NCBI GenBank assembly: GCA_018716305.1
Contig: DVKB01000004.1
Span: forward strand, 1 to 64,000
DNA length: 64,000 bases
DNA from: Candidatus Scatomonas merdigallinarum
GTDB lineage: Bacteria > Bacillota > Clostridia > Lachnospirales > Lachnospiraceae
Direction: 5' to 3'
Shown here: piece by piece, positions 35,406 to 44,086 of the stretch
Layout: each line of letters opens with the position of its first letter
Numbering within the stretch: the stretch's first letter is position 1
Program-made: the position numbers and the translations under genes
The notes under the pieces: model-generated
Database searches by the model: none
Told to the model about the DNA's origin: nothing
Seen by the model: only the letters and a program-made list of their open reading frames with translations

Positions 35406-35936
35406 ATGAGCCGGAAGGAAATGCGGGAAAGCCTCTTTCTGATCGGCTTTATGGGGGCGGGCAAGAGCGCAGTCTCTGCCTGCCTCCATGAAGCTTACGG
35501 TATGAGGCTTCTGGAGATGGATCAGGAAATTGAGCGCAGAGAGGGAATGAGCATTCCCGAAATTTTTGAGAAAAAGGGAGAGGAATACTTCCGGGGGCTG
35601 GAAACCGGGCTGCTCCGGGAGCTGAAGGGAGATTCCGGAACCGTGGTGTCCTGCGGAGGCGGGGCGGCCATGCGGGAGGAAAATGTAAAGCTCATGAAAG
35701 AGGCGGGAAAGATTATTCTGCTGAGAGCAAGGCCGGAGACCATTTTGAAGCGGGTGGCAGGCAGCGATGACCGTCCGCTGCTCCGGGGACGCGGAACGGT
35801 GGAGGGGATCCGTGATCTCATGGAGGGGAGACGACCCCGGTATGAGGCGGCCGCGGATCTCACTGTGGACACAGATGAGAAGACGGTAGATGAGATATGC
35901 AGGGAGATCCTGGAGAGGACCGGGGCAGAGGATTAA
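35406..35936 (+). CDS. aroK: Shikimate kinase
   Basis: AroK phosphorylates shikimate on the way to chorismate. The 176-aa P-loop kinase has G-F-M-G-A-G-K-S-A-V (Walker A), the D-x-E-I-E shikimate-binding segment (M-D-Q-E-I-E-R), V-V-S-C-G-G-G-A with the Walker B area, and R-P-L-L in the lid. The ATG at 35406 is chosen over an upstream GTG because of GTGGGAG at spacing 5. The gene is downstream of htpG and may share its heat-shock transcript. It ends 4 bp inside the opposing gene's stop region. Confidence 0.9.
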   Translation: MSRKEMRESLFLIGFMGAGKSAVSACLHEAYGMRLLEMDQEIERREGMSIPEIFEKKGEEYFRGLETGLLRELKGDSGTVVSCGGGAAMREENVKLMKEAGKIILLRARPETILKRVAGSDDRPLLRGRGTVEGIRDLMEGRRPRYEAAADLTVDTDEKTVDEICREILERTGAED

Positions 35937-36424
35937 TCCAGATCCTGTAGTCTGAGAAATTCCATCAGCATTTTGTCCCAGGCCTGATCCAGAGATTTGT
36001 CCATGGTAAACAGGCGAAGAGAAGACCCGGTGGTCAGGGTCAGGGTTTCCCCGTTATACTGGCAGTTCAGATAAAGCCCGAAGACATCTTCGGCGCTGAG
36101 ATCCGGACTGCTTTTTGCTGTCAGGAGGGATACCTCCTCCTGGGGAAGCTGAAAGACAAATTTGAAAGAGAGGGGAGTACGTTTTCCGCGGATAATGGAA
36201 AAACAGAAGGGTTTGATTTCTTTCCACAGCACCTGGCGCCGTCCCGAAGCGCGCAGGCCCTGGGCTTCCTCCGGGGCGTAGAAGTCCGGATAAAATTCCC
36301 CGTCCACCGTGAAGGTGGCAAAGGTTGTGACGGAGGCCTCGGATACCAGGAATCGGTCGAAAGTGTCCTGGATCAGCAGTTTGTTCATAAAATCTTTAAT
36401 GTGTCTGATCTGAAGCGCTATCAT
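35933..36424 (-). CDS. Conserved protein of unknown function (DUF5721-like)
   Basis: A 163-aa protein of mixed alpha/beta composition with no catalytic motif. It resembles Lachnospiraceae proteins I remember as DUF5721 (start M-I-A-L-Q-I, then a conserved W-K-E-I-K-P-F-C-F-S-I-I-R-G-K block around residue 75). It is the last gene of a minus-strand pair with the CorA-like gene, whose stop is 3 bp from this start. Its stop overlaps the aroK stop by 4 bp. No function is known to me. Confidence 0.7.
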   Translation of the reverse strand: MIALQIRHIKDFMNKLLIQDTFDRFLVSEASVTTFATFTVDGEFYPDFYAPEEAQGLRASGRRQVLWKEIKPFCFSIIRGKRTPLSFKFVFQLPQEEVSLLTAKSSPDLSAEDVFGLYLNCQYNGETLTLTTGSSLRLFTMDKSLDQAWDKMLMEFLRLQDLD

Positions 36425-36427
36425 TTG

Positions 36428-37348
36428 TCAGAGCCAGCCTTTCTTTTTAAAATACCAGATTTCCAGCAGAATAATGGCCGCGCAGACGCCGATGAGGATA
36501 AAATAGGCGGCGGGCTCATGGAGCTCCGGCATATGGTCAAAGTTCATGCCGTACCATCCCGTCAGCAGGGACAGGGGCAGAAAGATGGTGGTTACCACAG
36601 TCAGCATCCGCATGGTGTCATTTTGTTTCAGATCCATCTGCGACTGATAGATCTCCCGGATCTGCAGGGCATATTCCCGGAGCATCTGGGTATGATCGTA
36701 CAGCCGGTCGATCCGGTCGGAGAGCCGTGAAAAATGCCGGGTATATTCTTCCGGAAACAGAGTGCAGTCATTGTCAGCCAGAATTTCGCACATATCCATC
36801 ATCTGCTGATAAAAAGCCTGGAGTTTCAGAAGCTCCCGGCGGCAGAGATTGATATTTTTTTCCCATTCTCTGGGAAAGGATTCCGTGATAGCCTCCTCCA
36901 TAGTGGCCAGTCTTTTTTCGTAATTCTGCAGAAGCATCATATCCCCCTGGATCTGCAGGCTCAGAAAGCGGAAAAAGAACTGAAAAATGTCCTGACAGTC
37001 CAGCAGTTCCTCCCGGGACAGCCTGTCCAGGAGGCTGGCCTGCTGTCCATCGGCAACGGCCAGCAGAAGCATCCGGTCGGTCAGGCAGAACACTGCGGAA
37101 AAAGAACTTTTCAGAGCGTTTTGCCGGTCAGGGATCACCAGGGTGCCGAGAATGCAGTCCGGCAGAGTCTCCGCTTTGCAGTACTGGGCTGTCTCGCCCA
37201 GGATCCGCTTCAGTGCCGGTCCGCCCGGCAGTTCCCGGCACCGGCCCAAGGCTTCCTCCAGAGAAAGAATTTCCAGGATATGGCCGTCCGGCGGAATGCT
37301 TGAATTTTCAGACTGGGAATGGATCCCTTTGCTGACAGAAAACAACAT
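36428..37348 (-). CDS. corA: CorA-family divalent cation transporter
   Basis: A 306-aa inner-membrane channel-type transporter for Mg2+ (or other divalent metals). The cytoplasmic N-terminal domain is followed by a long helix (RLSDRIDRLYDHTQMLREY) and two C-terminal transmembrane segments. The signature Y-G-M-N-F lies between them and ends TM1. GCAGGAGGTACC precedes the ATG at 37348; the longer frame upstream is not supported. The promoter lies at 37367-37395. Transported ion not determined. Confidence 0.88.
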   Translation of the reverse strand: MLFSVSKGIHSQSENSSIPPDGHILEILSLEEALGRCRELPGGPALKRILGETAQYCKAETLPDCILGTLVIPDRQNALKSSFSAVFCLTDRMLLLAVADGQQASLLDRLSREELLDCQDIFQFFFRFLSLQIQGDMMLLQNYEKRLATMEEAITESFPREWEKNINLCRRELLKLQAFYQQMMDMCEILADNDCTLFPEEYTRHFSRLSDRIDRLYDHTQMLREYALQIREIYQSQMDLKQNDTMRMLTVVTTIFLPLSLLTGWYGMNFDHMPELHEPAAYFILIGVCAAIILLEIWYFKKKGWL

Positions 37349-37366
37349 GGCGGTACCTCCTGCTTT

Positions 37367-37395
37367 ATTATACCCGAAAACAGATAAGCAAACAA
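37367..37395 (-). promoter_or_regulatory. Promoter of the corA-like gene
   Basis: On the minus strand, TTGTTT (37395-37390), 17-bp spacer, perfect TATAAT (37372-37367). Confidence 0.65.
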
Positions 37396-37547
37396 CAGAA
37401 ACATAGGGAGATGGTTTCGCGGTTTTATGAATGTTTTGTGTTTTTGGCAGGCGGGGCTTTTCTTTTGAAAAAAAATAGTGTATACTGTCTTTCAGTGAGT
37501 GCCTGCCGGAGGGCAGGCAGAATGTTTGAGTAAGGAGAGCGTTTGGG

Positions 37548-37823
37548 ATGAGCCAGAAAAAAGTCGACAAATATAAACAGGACAAAGCCAACCGGCAGAA
37601 GATTATGAAGAGAGAAAAAGTTCTGCGCAGAGTGGAGATCACCGTGGCAGCCGTAGTGCTGGCGGCGCTGCTTGTGTGGTTCTGCATTGCGGTTTACCGG
37701 AATTCTCAGGAAAAAGCCCTGGAGAACGCTGACACAGTGACCACCTCCCTGGATCTTACGGAGGTGGATTCTTACCTCAACGGGCTGACCACTGAGGCGT
37801 CTTCCTCTGAGGCGGCGGAATAA
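37548..37823 (+). CDS. Small single-pass membrane protein, unknown function
   Basis: A 91-aa protein with a lysine/arginine-rich N-terminus (residues 1-28), one transmembrane segment (ITVAAVVLAALLVWFCIAVY, about 31-50) and a short Ser/Thr/Glu-rich outer tail. By the positive-inside rule the N-terminus is cytoplasmic. The ATG lies behind AAGGAGAG. A hairpin (GTGCCTGCC...GGCAGGCAG) occurs in its leader. No family recognised. Confidence 0.75.
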   Translation: MSQKKVDKYKQDKANRQKIMKREKVLRRVEITVAAVVLAALLVWFCIAVYRNSQEKALENADTVTTSLDLTEVDSYLNGLTTEASSSEAAE

Positions 37824-37828
37824 ACCAC

Positions 37829-37885
37829 AAAAAAATCAGGGAGCCGATGCGGATGAAAAATCCGCGCCGGCTCCCTGATTTTTTT
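37829..37885. terminator. Bidirectional terminator between the small membrane gene and cspA
   Basis: AAAAATCAGGGAGCCG and CGGCTCCCTGATTTTTTT pair in a long stem (about 37830-37884) around a smaller GCGGAT...ATCCGC hairpin, with A- and T-runs on either side. Confidence 0.9.
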
Positions 37886-37908
37886 GAAAAACGAGCGTTA
37901 ATGCCGGA

Positions 37909-38109
37909 TCAGCATTTTACCACGTTGGCAGCCTGCATCCCCTTGGCACCCTCGGTCAGATCGTAAGTAACAGCCTGGCCCTCATCCAGAGATTTGAAGC
38001 CCTCGCCCTGGATCGCGGAGAAATGTACGAATACGTCTTTTCCGTCCTCACCGGTGATGAAGCCATAGCCTTTTTCTGCGTTGAACCATTTTACAGTTCC
38101 CTTGTTCAT
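37909..38109 (-). CDS. cspA: Cold-shock protein (CspA family)
   Basis: A 66-aa OB-fold nucleic acid chaperone with RNP1 K-G-Y-G-F-I and RNP2 V-F-V-H-F motifs, as in all Csp proteins. ATGGAGG lies 9 bases before the ATG. Its leader runs into the region of repeated palindromes at 38171-38386, which may affect its mRNA. It is monocistronic and ends at a bidirectional terminator. Confidence 0.95.
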   Translation of the reverse strand: MNKGTVKWFNAEKGYGFITGEDGKDVFVHFSAIQGEGFKSLDEGQAVTYDLTEGAKGMQAANVVKC

Positions 38110-38170
38110 GTTGTAGTACCTCCATTACAATTAAGAAAATGAAATCTTGTCAGCCTGTGAACTTTTTCAA

Positions 38171-38386
38171 AGCCTGTCCAATGTCCATGCCCTGCGGCAT
38201 GCCAGCATGCCTCCGGTTATGGCCGCTGGACAGGGCCTCCCGTTTGTTAAAAGCCGGCGTCTGCGCCGCCGCCCCCGGTCACTCGCAATGCGGACTGCGT
38301 CCTTCTTGCTCGTTCCCGGGAGCCTGTCCAATGTCCATGCCCTGCGGCATGCCAGCATGCCTCCGGTTATGGCCGCTGGACAGGGC
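38171..38386. repeat. Pair of identical 66-bp palindromic repeats
   Basis: The two copies (38171-38236, 38321-38386) are identical over 66 bp and in the same orientation, 150 bp apart. Each has CCTGTCCA and TGGACAGG at its ends and two inner hairpins (ATGCC-CTGC-GGCAT; GCCA...TGGC), so each can fold into a cloverleaf-like stem. The spacer contains CCCGG...CCGGG-type pairs as well. A repetitive extragenic palindrome or MITE-like element fits; no transposase is near. Confidence 0.8.
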
Positions 38387-38596
38387 TTTTAACAAAAATT
38401 CACTGGCTATTACAGATTATATTGAAGGTGAATGAAATATAATCTCTAATAACCAGTGACTCCATGTACATCTCAATAATTCCATATTCCTCTAAACTGT
38501 AATTCCATTATAGACAGTGGGAGGGGAAAAGTCAAGGAAAATTCATGAAGAGTTAGTTTGCAGGAGGGGACGGGAACGGCGGTTGCGCGGCCCGGC

Positions 38597-38625
38597 TTTA
38601 CATCTCTGCGGTTTTCCTGTATACT
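38597..38625 (+). promoter_or_regulatory. Promoter of the pyrC operon
   Basis: TTTACA (38597-38602), 17-bp spacer, TATACT (38620-38625). The leader to the pyrC ATG would be only about 36 bases, too short for a PyrR-type attenuator. Confidence 0.75.
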
Positions 38626-38667
38626 TGGGAAAAAGCGTGTTGCAGCTGGATGGAGGATAAAATTAAT

Positions 38668-39951
38668 ATGAAGATTTTGATCAGGGGCGGCCGGGTCATT
38701 GATCCGGATACAAAACTGGACCAGATCCGTGATGTACTGCTGGAAGACGGAAAGATTGCCCGGGTAGGAGAGAAACTGAAGGAGAAGGCGGATACGGTTC
38801 TGAACGCCAAGGGATGCTGGGTAATGCCCGGGTTTATTGATATGCATGTGCATCTGAGGGATCCGGGGCTGACCTGGAAGGAGGATATTGAGAGCGGGTC
38901 AAAGGCAGCGGCCAGAGGCGGTTTTACTACTATTGTGGCTATGCCCAATACAAAGCCGGTGATGGACTCTCCGGACCGCATTGACTATGTGACAGTAAAG
39001 GCCAGAAGCTGCGCCCCCATCCATGTTCTCCAGGCGGGAGCGGCTACCAAAGGGCAGAAAGGCCAGGAACTGGCGGACATTGAGGGCATGGCAGCTCACG
39101 GGATTCCGGCCATCAGCGAGGACGGAAAATCCGTGATGAATTCCAAGCTTTGCCGGGAGGCCATGCTGGCGGCGGCAAAATGCGGAATTCCATTTCTGGA
39201 TCACTGCGAGGACGCGGATCTGGCGGCCGGCGGCTGTGTCAATGAGGATGAGAATTCCAGAAAGTCCGGTCTGCCGGGCATCAGCAACGCGGCCGAGGAC
39301 GCCATTGCGGCCAGGGACGCTCTGTTGGCGGCGGAGACCGGAGTGCATCTGCATCTGTGCCACTGTTCTACCAGGAACAGCGCGGTGCTGCTGAAACTGG
39401 CGAAACTGGCAGGGGTATCCATTTCCGGGGAGGTATGCCCCCATCATTTTACCCTGTGCAGCGATGATATGGTTCCGGGAGATACCAACTATAAAATGAA
39501 TCCTCCCCTTCGGACCCGGGAGGATGTGGAAGCTCTGCGGCAGGCGCTGCATGACGATGTTTTTGAGGTGATCAGCACCGACCATGCCCCGCATACTACG
39601 GAAGAGAAATCCACAACCATGCGCAAGGCGCCTTTCGGCATCGTAGGGCTGGAGACGGCGGCGGCTCTCACCTACACAGAACTGGTGGAGACAGAAATCC
39701 TCACCCCTATGCAGATGGCGGAAAAGATGAGCGGAAATCCGGCCCGGATTCTGAACCTTACGGGAAGAGGCTCCCTGGCGGAGGGAAAAGAGGCGGATGT
39801 GGTAATCCTGGATCCCCGGGAAGAGTATGTGATCGACGCGAAAAAATTTGTCTCCCGGGGCAGAAATACTCCCTTTAACGGCAGAAAGGTAAAGGGAAAG
39901 ATCCGGGCGACCATCTGCGGAGGCAAAATCGTCTACCGGGATGAAGAGTAA
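38668..39951 (+). CDS. pyrC: Dihydroorotase
   Basis: PyrC closes carbamoyl aspartate to dihydroorotate in pyrimidine synthesis. The 427-aa class I amidohydrolase has the metal motif D-M-H-V-H-L-R-D-P-G, histidines in L-D-H-C-E-D and L-H-L-C-H-C-S-T, and the aspartate in S-T-D-H-A-P-H. The ATG at 38668 is chosen because an ATG 18 bases upstream is part of the ribosome site ATGGAGGA. It is the first gene of the pyr operon; pyrF begins in its last bases. Confidence 0.95.
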   Translation: MKILIRGGRVIDPDTKLDQIRDVLLEDGKIARVGEKLKEKADTVLNAKGCWVMPGFIDMHVHLRDPGLTWKEDIESGSKAAARGGFTTIVAMPNTKPVMDSPDRIDYVTVKARSCAPIHVLQAGAATKGQKGQELADIEGMAAHGIPAISEDGKSVMNSKLCREAMLAAAKCGIPFLDHCEDADLAAGGCVNEDENSRKSGLPGISNAAEDAIAARDALLAAETGVHLHLCHCSTRNSAVLLKLAKLAGVSISGEVCPHHFTLCSDDMVPGDTNYKMNPPLRTREDVEALRQALHDDVFEVISTDHAPHTTEEKSTTMRKAPFGIVGLETAAALTYTELVETEILTPMQMAEKMSGNPARILNLTGRGSLAEGKEADVVILDPREEYVIDAKKFVSRGRNTPFNGRKVKGKIRATICGGKIVYRDEE

Positions 39952-39973
39952 AAGAAAAGAGAGGAAAGAACCG

Positions 39974-40906
39974 ATGATTAACAAACTGATTGCGAATATC
40001 AAAAAGACAAATGCTCCTATTGTGGTGGGGCTGGATCCCATGCTCTCCTACGTGCCGGAGCAGGTGCAGAAAAAAGCCTTCGCGGAATACGGGGAAACCC
40101 TGGAGGGAGCCGCGGAGGCCATCTGGCAGTTTAATAAAGAGATTGTGGACCATACAGCGGATCTGATTCCGGCGGTAAAGCCCCAGATTGCCATGTACGA
40201 GCAGTTTGGAGTTCCGGGACTGGCCGCCTACGAAAAAACCATCGCCTACTGCCAGAGCAAAGGCCTGGCGGTAATCGGGGACATCAAGAGAGGCGATATC
40301 GGATCTACCTCCGCGGCTTACGCCGTGGGCCATCTGGGCAGAGTGCAGGTGGGAAGCAAAACCTATTCCGGCTTCCATGAGGATTTTGCCACGGTCAACC
40401 CCTATCTGGGAAGCGACGGGGTGAAGCCTTTCCTGGATGTATGCAGGGAAGAAAAGAAGGGAATCTTTATTCTGGTGAAAACCTCTAACCCCTCCAGCGG
40501 AGAGTTTCAGGACCGGATGGTGGAGGGGCGCCCTCTTTACGAACTGGTGGGAGAAAAGGTGGCCCAGTGGGGCAGCGAACTCATGGGCGATGACTACAGT
40601 TATGTGGGTGCGGTAGTGGGCGCTACGTATCCGGAAATGGGACGGACTCTGAGAAAGATCATGCCAAAAAGCTATATTCTGGTGCCGGGATACGGCGCCC
40701 AGGGAGGCCGGGGCAAAGACCTGGTGGATTTCTTTAACGAGGACGGCCTGGGAGCCATTGTCAATTCCTCCCGGGGAATTATCGCCGCCTACAAGCAGGA
40801 AAAATATGCTTCCTTCGGGGCGGAGCATTTCGGCGAGGCTTCCCGGCAGGCAGTCCTGGACATGGTGCAGGATATTTCCGGAGCGCTGGAGGCGGCAAAA
40901 GCATGA
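39974..40906 (+). CDS. pyrF: Orotidine 5'-phosphate decarboxylase (type 2)
   Basis: PyrF makes UMP. The 310-aa protein is the longer type 2 form, with the catalytic D-I-K-R-G-D-I-G-S-T-S tetrad region and the phosphate motif near V-P-G-Y-G-A-Q-G-G. The ATG at 39974 follows GAGAGGAAAG; an ATG 33 bases upstream within the pyrC stop region has no such site. It overlaps pyrK by 4 bp (ATGA). Confidence 0.94.
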   Translation: MINKLIANIKKTNAPIVVGLDPMLSYVPEQVQKKAFAEYGETLEGAAEAIWQFNKEIVDHTADLIPAVKPQIAMYEQFGVPGLAAYEKTIAYCQSKGLAVIGDIKRGDIGSTSAAYAVGHLGRVQVGSKTYSGFHEDFATVNPYLGSDGVKPFLDVCREEKKGIFILVKTSNPSSGEFQDRMVEGRPLYELVGEKVAQWGSELMGDDYSYVGAVVGATYPEMGRTLRKIMPKSYILVPGYGAQGGRGKDLVDFFNEDGLGAIVNSSRGIIAAYKQEKYASFGAEHFGEASRQAVLDMVQDISGALEAAKA

Positions 40907-41673
40907 AAAACAAAGAGTGGTGCAGAATCCTTTCTCAGGAAGAGATCGGAACAGACATATACAGTATGTGGCTGGAGACTCCATCCATAGGGGCAGGCGC
41001 CCGGCCGGGACAGTTTGTGTCCCTCTACTGCCGGGATAAAAGCCGGCTGCTTCCCCGCCCCATCAGTCTCTGTGAGATAGACAAAGACAGAAACAGGATC
41101 CGGCTTGTGTATCGGGTGGCTGGAAAAGGCACGGAAGAATTTTCTGAAATGAAGGCCGGGGAAGAGATTTCCCTGCTGGGACCTCTGGGCAACGGCTTTC
41201 CCCTGGAGCGGGCGGAAGGAAAAAGAGCGATCCTCTTCGGCGGCGGTATCGGAATACCTCCTATGCTGGAGACTGCCAAACAGCTGCGGGGAGAAAAAAG
41301 CATTGTGCTGGGCTACCGGGATGAACGTTTTCTGGAAGAGGAATTTTCCTCCCGGGGAAGCCTGTATATCGCCACGGAGGACGGCAGCTTCGGCACAAAA
41401 GGGAATGTGCTGGACGCGGTTCGCCAGCGGCAGGTGCAGGGAGATGTGATTTTTGCCTGCGGCCCCACGCCCATGCTCCGTGCCGTCAAGGCCTGGGCAG
41501 AAGAACAGCAGACGGAGTGCTGGATTTCCATGGAGGAGCGGATGGCCTGCGGCATCGGCGCCTGCCTGGCCTGCGTCTGCCAGTCCAAAGAGGTGGATGA
41601 ACACTCCCAGGTGCGCAACAAGCGAGTCTGCAAAGACGGACCGGTATTTCTGGCATCGGAGGTGGAACTGTAA
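40903..41673 (+). CDS. pyrK: Dihydroorotate dehydrogenase B, electron-transfer subunit
   Basis: PyrK passes electrons from dihydroorotate oxidation (PyrD) to NAD+. The 256-aa protein has an FAD-binding ferredoxin-reductase core with R-P-I-S-L-C-E and G-G-G-I-G-I-P-P and a C-terminal [2Fe-2S] loop C-G-I-G-A-C-L-A-C-V-C with the final cysteine in R-V-C-K-D-G. The gene overlaps pyrF (4 bp) and pyrD (1 bp), matching a two-subunit PyrD-PyrK complex. Confidence 0.94.
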   Translation: MKNKEWCRILSQEEIGTDIYSMWLETPSIGAGARPGQFVSLYCRDKSRLLPRPISLCEIDKDRNRIRLVYRVAGKGTEEFSEMKAGEEISLLGPLGNGFPLERAEGKRAILFGGGIGIPPMLETAKQLRGEKSIVLGYRDERFLEEEFSSRGSLYIATEDGSFGTKGNVLDAVRQRQVQGDVIFACGPTPMLRAVKAWAEEQQTECWISMEERMACGIGACLACVCQSKEVDEHSQVRNKRVCKDGPVFLASEVEL

Positions 41674-42575
41674 TGAATATGAAAGTAAATATAGCCGGCG
41701 TGGAGCTGAAGAATCCGGTTATGACCGCCTCCGGCACCTTCGGCTCCGGAGCGGAGTACAGCGAACTGGTGGATCTGAACAAGCTGGGGGCAGTGGTCAC
41801 CAAGGGAGTGGCCAATGTGCCCTGGCCGGGCAATCCTACCCCCAGGGTGGCGGAGGTCTACGGAGGCATGCTCAATGCCATCGGCCTGCAGAATCCCGGC
41901 ATGGAGGTGTTCTGCAGACGGGATCTTCCTTTTTTAAAACAGTTTGACACCAAAATCATCGTCAACGTCTGCGGCCACGCGCCGGAGGAATACCTGGAGG
42001 TAGTGGAGCGGCTGGCTGCCGAAGAGGTGGATCTGCTGGAAATCAACATTTCCTGCCCCAATGTCAACGCGGGCTTTCTGGCTTTCGGGCAGGATCCGAA
42101 GCATGTGGAGGCGCTGACGGCGGAGATTAAAAAGAAAGCGAAACAGCCGGTAATCATGAAGCTGACCCCCAATGTGACAGATATCGCGGAGATCGCCCGG
42201 GCAGCGGAAGCGGGGGGAGCGGACGCGGTTTCCCTTATCAATACCCTGACGGGCATGAAAATCGATGTGAAGAAACGCTGCTTTGCCCTGGCCAATAAAA
42301 CCGGGGGAATGTCCGGACCGGCGGTGAAGCCGGTGGCGGTGCGGATGGTCTATCAGACGGCACAGGCGGTAAAGATTCCGGTCATCGGCATGGGCGGCAT
42401 CGCAGCGGCGGAGGATGCCCTGGAGTTTATCCTGGCAGGAGCCACGGCGGTTTCTGTGGGCACCGCCAACTTTTACAATCCTGCCGCCACAGTGGAAATC
42501 ATAGAGGGGATCCGGCGGTACATGGAGGAAAACCGGGTGGAGGATATCCGGGAACTCATCGGAGCGGTCCGGTGA
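41673..42575 (+). CDS. pyrD: Dihydroorotate dehydrogenase B, catalytic subunit
   Basis: The FMN enzyme oxidises dihydroorotate to orotate. The 300-aa class 1B protein has the catalytic cysteine in I-N-I-S-C-P-N-V, FMN-binding N-P-V-M-T-A-S-G-T-F-G, and the C-terminal I-P-V-I-G-M-G-G-I. Its partner PyrK is directly upstream. The start overlaps the pyrK stop (TAATG). Confidence 0.95.
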   Translation: MNMKVNIAGVELKNPVMTASGTFGSGAEYSELVDLNKLGAVVTKGVANVPWPGNPTPRVAEVYGGMLNAIGLQNPGMEVFCRRDLPFLKQFDTKIIVNVCGHAPEEYLEVVERLAAEEVDLLEINISCPNVNAGFLAFGQDPKHVEALTAEIKKKAKQPVIMKLTPNVTDIAEIARAAEAGGADAVSLINTLTGMKIDVKKRCFALANKTGGMSGPAVKPVAVRMVYQTAQAVKIPVIGMGGIAAAEDALEFILAGATAVSVGTANFYNPAATVEIIEGIRRYMEENRVEDIRELIGAVR

Positions 42576-42615
42576 AAGAAACGGCCATAGGGCAAATATG
42601 GAGGTTTTAGAAAAT

Positions 42616-43311
42616 ATGGAAGCATACAAGCAGGAATTTATTAACTTTATGGTGGAGAGCGATGTGCTGAAGTTCGGGGAGTTTACCCTGAAAAGCGGAC
42701 GCAAATCTCCCTTTTTCATGAATGCCGGCGCTTATGTCACCGGCACTCAGCTGCGGCGGCTGGGGCAGTATTACGCGAAAGCCATTCACGATCATTACGG
42801 TCTGGAGTTTGATGTACTCTTCGGACCCGCCTACAAAGGCATTCCTCTGTCCGTAGCCACTGCCATGGCCATCAGCGAGCTGTACGGAGTGGATGTCCGC
42901 TACTGCTCCAACCGGAAAGAGGTGAAGGACCACGGAGATACGGGAATCCTTCTGGGAAGCAAACTGAAGGACGGCGACCGGGTGGTGATCATCGAGGATG
43001 TAACCACCTCCGGGAAATCCATCGAGGAGACGTTTCCCATTCTGAAGGCGCAGGCGGATGTGGACATTAAAGGCCTGATTGTTTCCCTGAACCGGATGGA
43101 AAAAGGAACCGGGGAGAAGAGCGCCCTGGAGGAGATCCAGGAGAAGTACGGGTTCGGGGCCAACGCCATCGTCACCATGGGAGAGGTGGTGGAGTATCTG
43201 TACAACCGCCCCTGCCAGGGGAAGGTGGTCATTGACGACAGCATGAAAGCGGCCATTCAGGAATATTATAAAGCTTACGGAGCGGAGGCCATTAGAAAGG
43301 AATTATTGTGA
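42616..43311 (+). CDS. pyrE: Orotate phosphoribosyltransferase
   Basis: PyrE joins orotate and PRPP. The 231-aa protein has the PRPP loop V-V-I-I-E-D-V-T-T-S-G-K-S and the substrate segment F-T-L-K-S-G-R-K-S-P. The ATG at 42616 is chosen because GGAGG (within ATGGAGGTT at 42598) lies upstream at correct spacing. It ends the pyr operon; the stop overlaps the VanZ gene start by 4 bp. Confidence 0.94.
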   Translation: MEAYKQEFINFMVESDVLKFGEFTLKSGRKSPFFMNAGAYVTGTQLRRLGQYYAKAIHDHYGLEFDVLFGPAYKGIPLSVATAMAISELYGVDVRYCSNRKEVKDHGDTGILLGSKLKDGDRVVIIEDVTTSGKSIEETFPILKAQADVDIKGLIVSLNRMEKGTGEKSALEEIQEKYGFGANAIVTMGEVVEYLYNRPCQGKVVIDDSMKAAIQEYYKAYGAEAIRKELL

Positions 43312-43784
43312 GCCATCGGCATAAAAAGTGGATTCGCAGGGCGGGCCGAATCCTGTTTCTGGTCTACCTGGCACTTTTGATTTATTTTCTGTTTTTCGCG
43401 GAAGGATATGGCAGACAGGTTTCCGGAACGAGGGAATACAGGTACAATCTGGTTCCCTTTACGGAGATCCGCCGGTTCTGGGTTTACCGGGAGCAGGTGG
43501 GCACATTGGCCGCGTTCCTGAATCTGGGAGGAAATGTGCTGGGATTCATGCCTTTTGGCTTTCTGCTTCCGGTGCTGTCCCAGCGTTTTGGAAGATTCTG
43601 GATCACAGTTCCCCTGGGGTTTTCTCTGAGCCTGGCAGTGGAATGCACGCAGCTGGCAGCCAAAGTGGGAAGTTTCGATGTGGACGACATTCTTTTAAAT
43701 ACGCTGGGGGTCCTTCTGGGCTGGCTGGCCTTCCGGCTTCTGAACTGGATAAGGAGAACTGTTTTTTATGGCAAGAAAATATAA
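43308..43784 (+). CDS. VanZ-family membrane protein
   Basis: A 158-aa protein with about four transmembrane segments. The family pattern includes Y-N-L-V-P-F, then L-N-L-G-G-N-V-L-G-F-M-P-F-G and a conserved E-C-T-Q near residue 106. GTG start with AAGGAATTATT before it. VanZ proteins can confer low-level teicoplanin resistance in some hosts, but most family members have no tested role. It is coupled to pyrE and to the next small gene (17-bp overlap). Confidence 0.85.
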   Translation: MSHRHKKWIRRAGRILFLVYLALLIYFLFFAEGYGRQVSGTREYRYNLVPFTEIRRFWVYREQVGTLAAFLNLGGNVLGFMPFGFLLPVLSQRFGRFWITVPLGFSLSLAVECTQLAAKVGSFDVDDILLNTLGVLLGWLAFRLLNWIRRTVFYGKKI

Positions 43785-44085
43785 ATATTCTTTTGTGAAG
43801 AAAGAGGACGCCCAGGAAGGCCGCAGAGCCGCCTGGATGGCGGCAGTGTCTTTCGGGCTGTTTCTGATCCTTTCGCTGGTCTCCTTTGCCTTCGGAGGCA
43901 AGGGAGGAAACGCCCTGGGAGCCCTGGGGCTGTTTGCTATGCTGCTGGCCTTTTACGGGTGCTATATCGGATTTAAGAGCATTGGACGCCATGGCAGAAT
44001 GCAGAAATTTTCCGTGATCGGGTCTCTGACTTCAGGGGCCGTGTCCATTTTGTGGCTGGCACTGTTTCTGGTGGGAGTGAAGTAG
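43768..44085 (+). CDS. Small membrane protein, DUF6142-like
   Basis: A 105-aa protein with three transmembrane segments (about residues 23-42, 50-66 and 82-102) after a basic N-terminus. I believe it belongs to DUF6142, which is common in Lachnospiraceae, but this is from memory. No function is known. It overlaps the VanZ gene and is followed by the HD-domain gene one base later. Confidence 0.7.
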   Translation: MARKYKYSFVKKEDAQEGRRAAWMAAVSFGLFLILSLVSFAFGGKGGNALGALGLFAMLLAFYGCYIGFKSIGRHGRMQKFSVIGSLTSGAVSILWLALFLVGVK

Positions 44086-44086
44086 C

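Larger units (their letters stand above)
38110..38667. other. 558-bp intergenic region with two palindromic repeats and the pyrC promoter
   Basis: No convincing gene is seen. It holds the cspA leader (minus), two identical 66-bp repeats (38171-38236 and 38321-38386) with an 84-bp GC-rich spacer, then an AT-rich stretch, then the pyrC promoter. Open frames here arise from the repeats and are not credible. Confidence 0.6.

Noticed and set aside
38139-38435. Repeat-derived open frames on both strands
   Set aside because: The proteins are copies of the palindrome translated; no start site or family supports them.
38597-38668. PyrR attenuator or PyrR gene for the pyr operon
   Set aside because: The leader is only about 36 bases and no PyrR gene is seen, so control, if any, is different.
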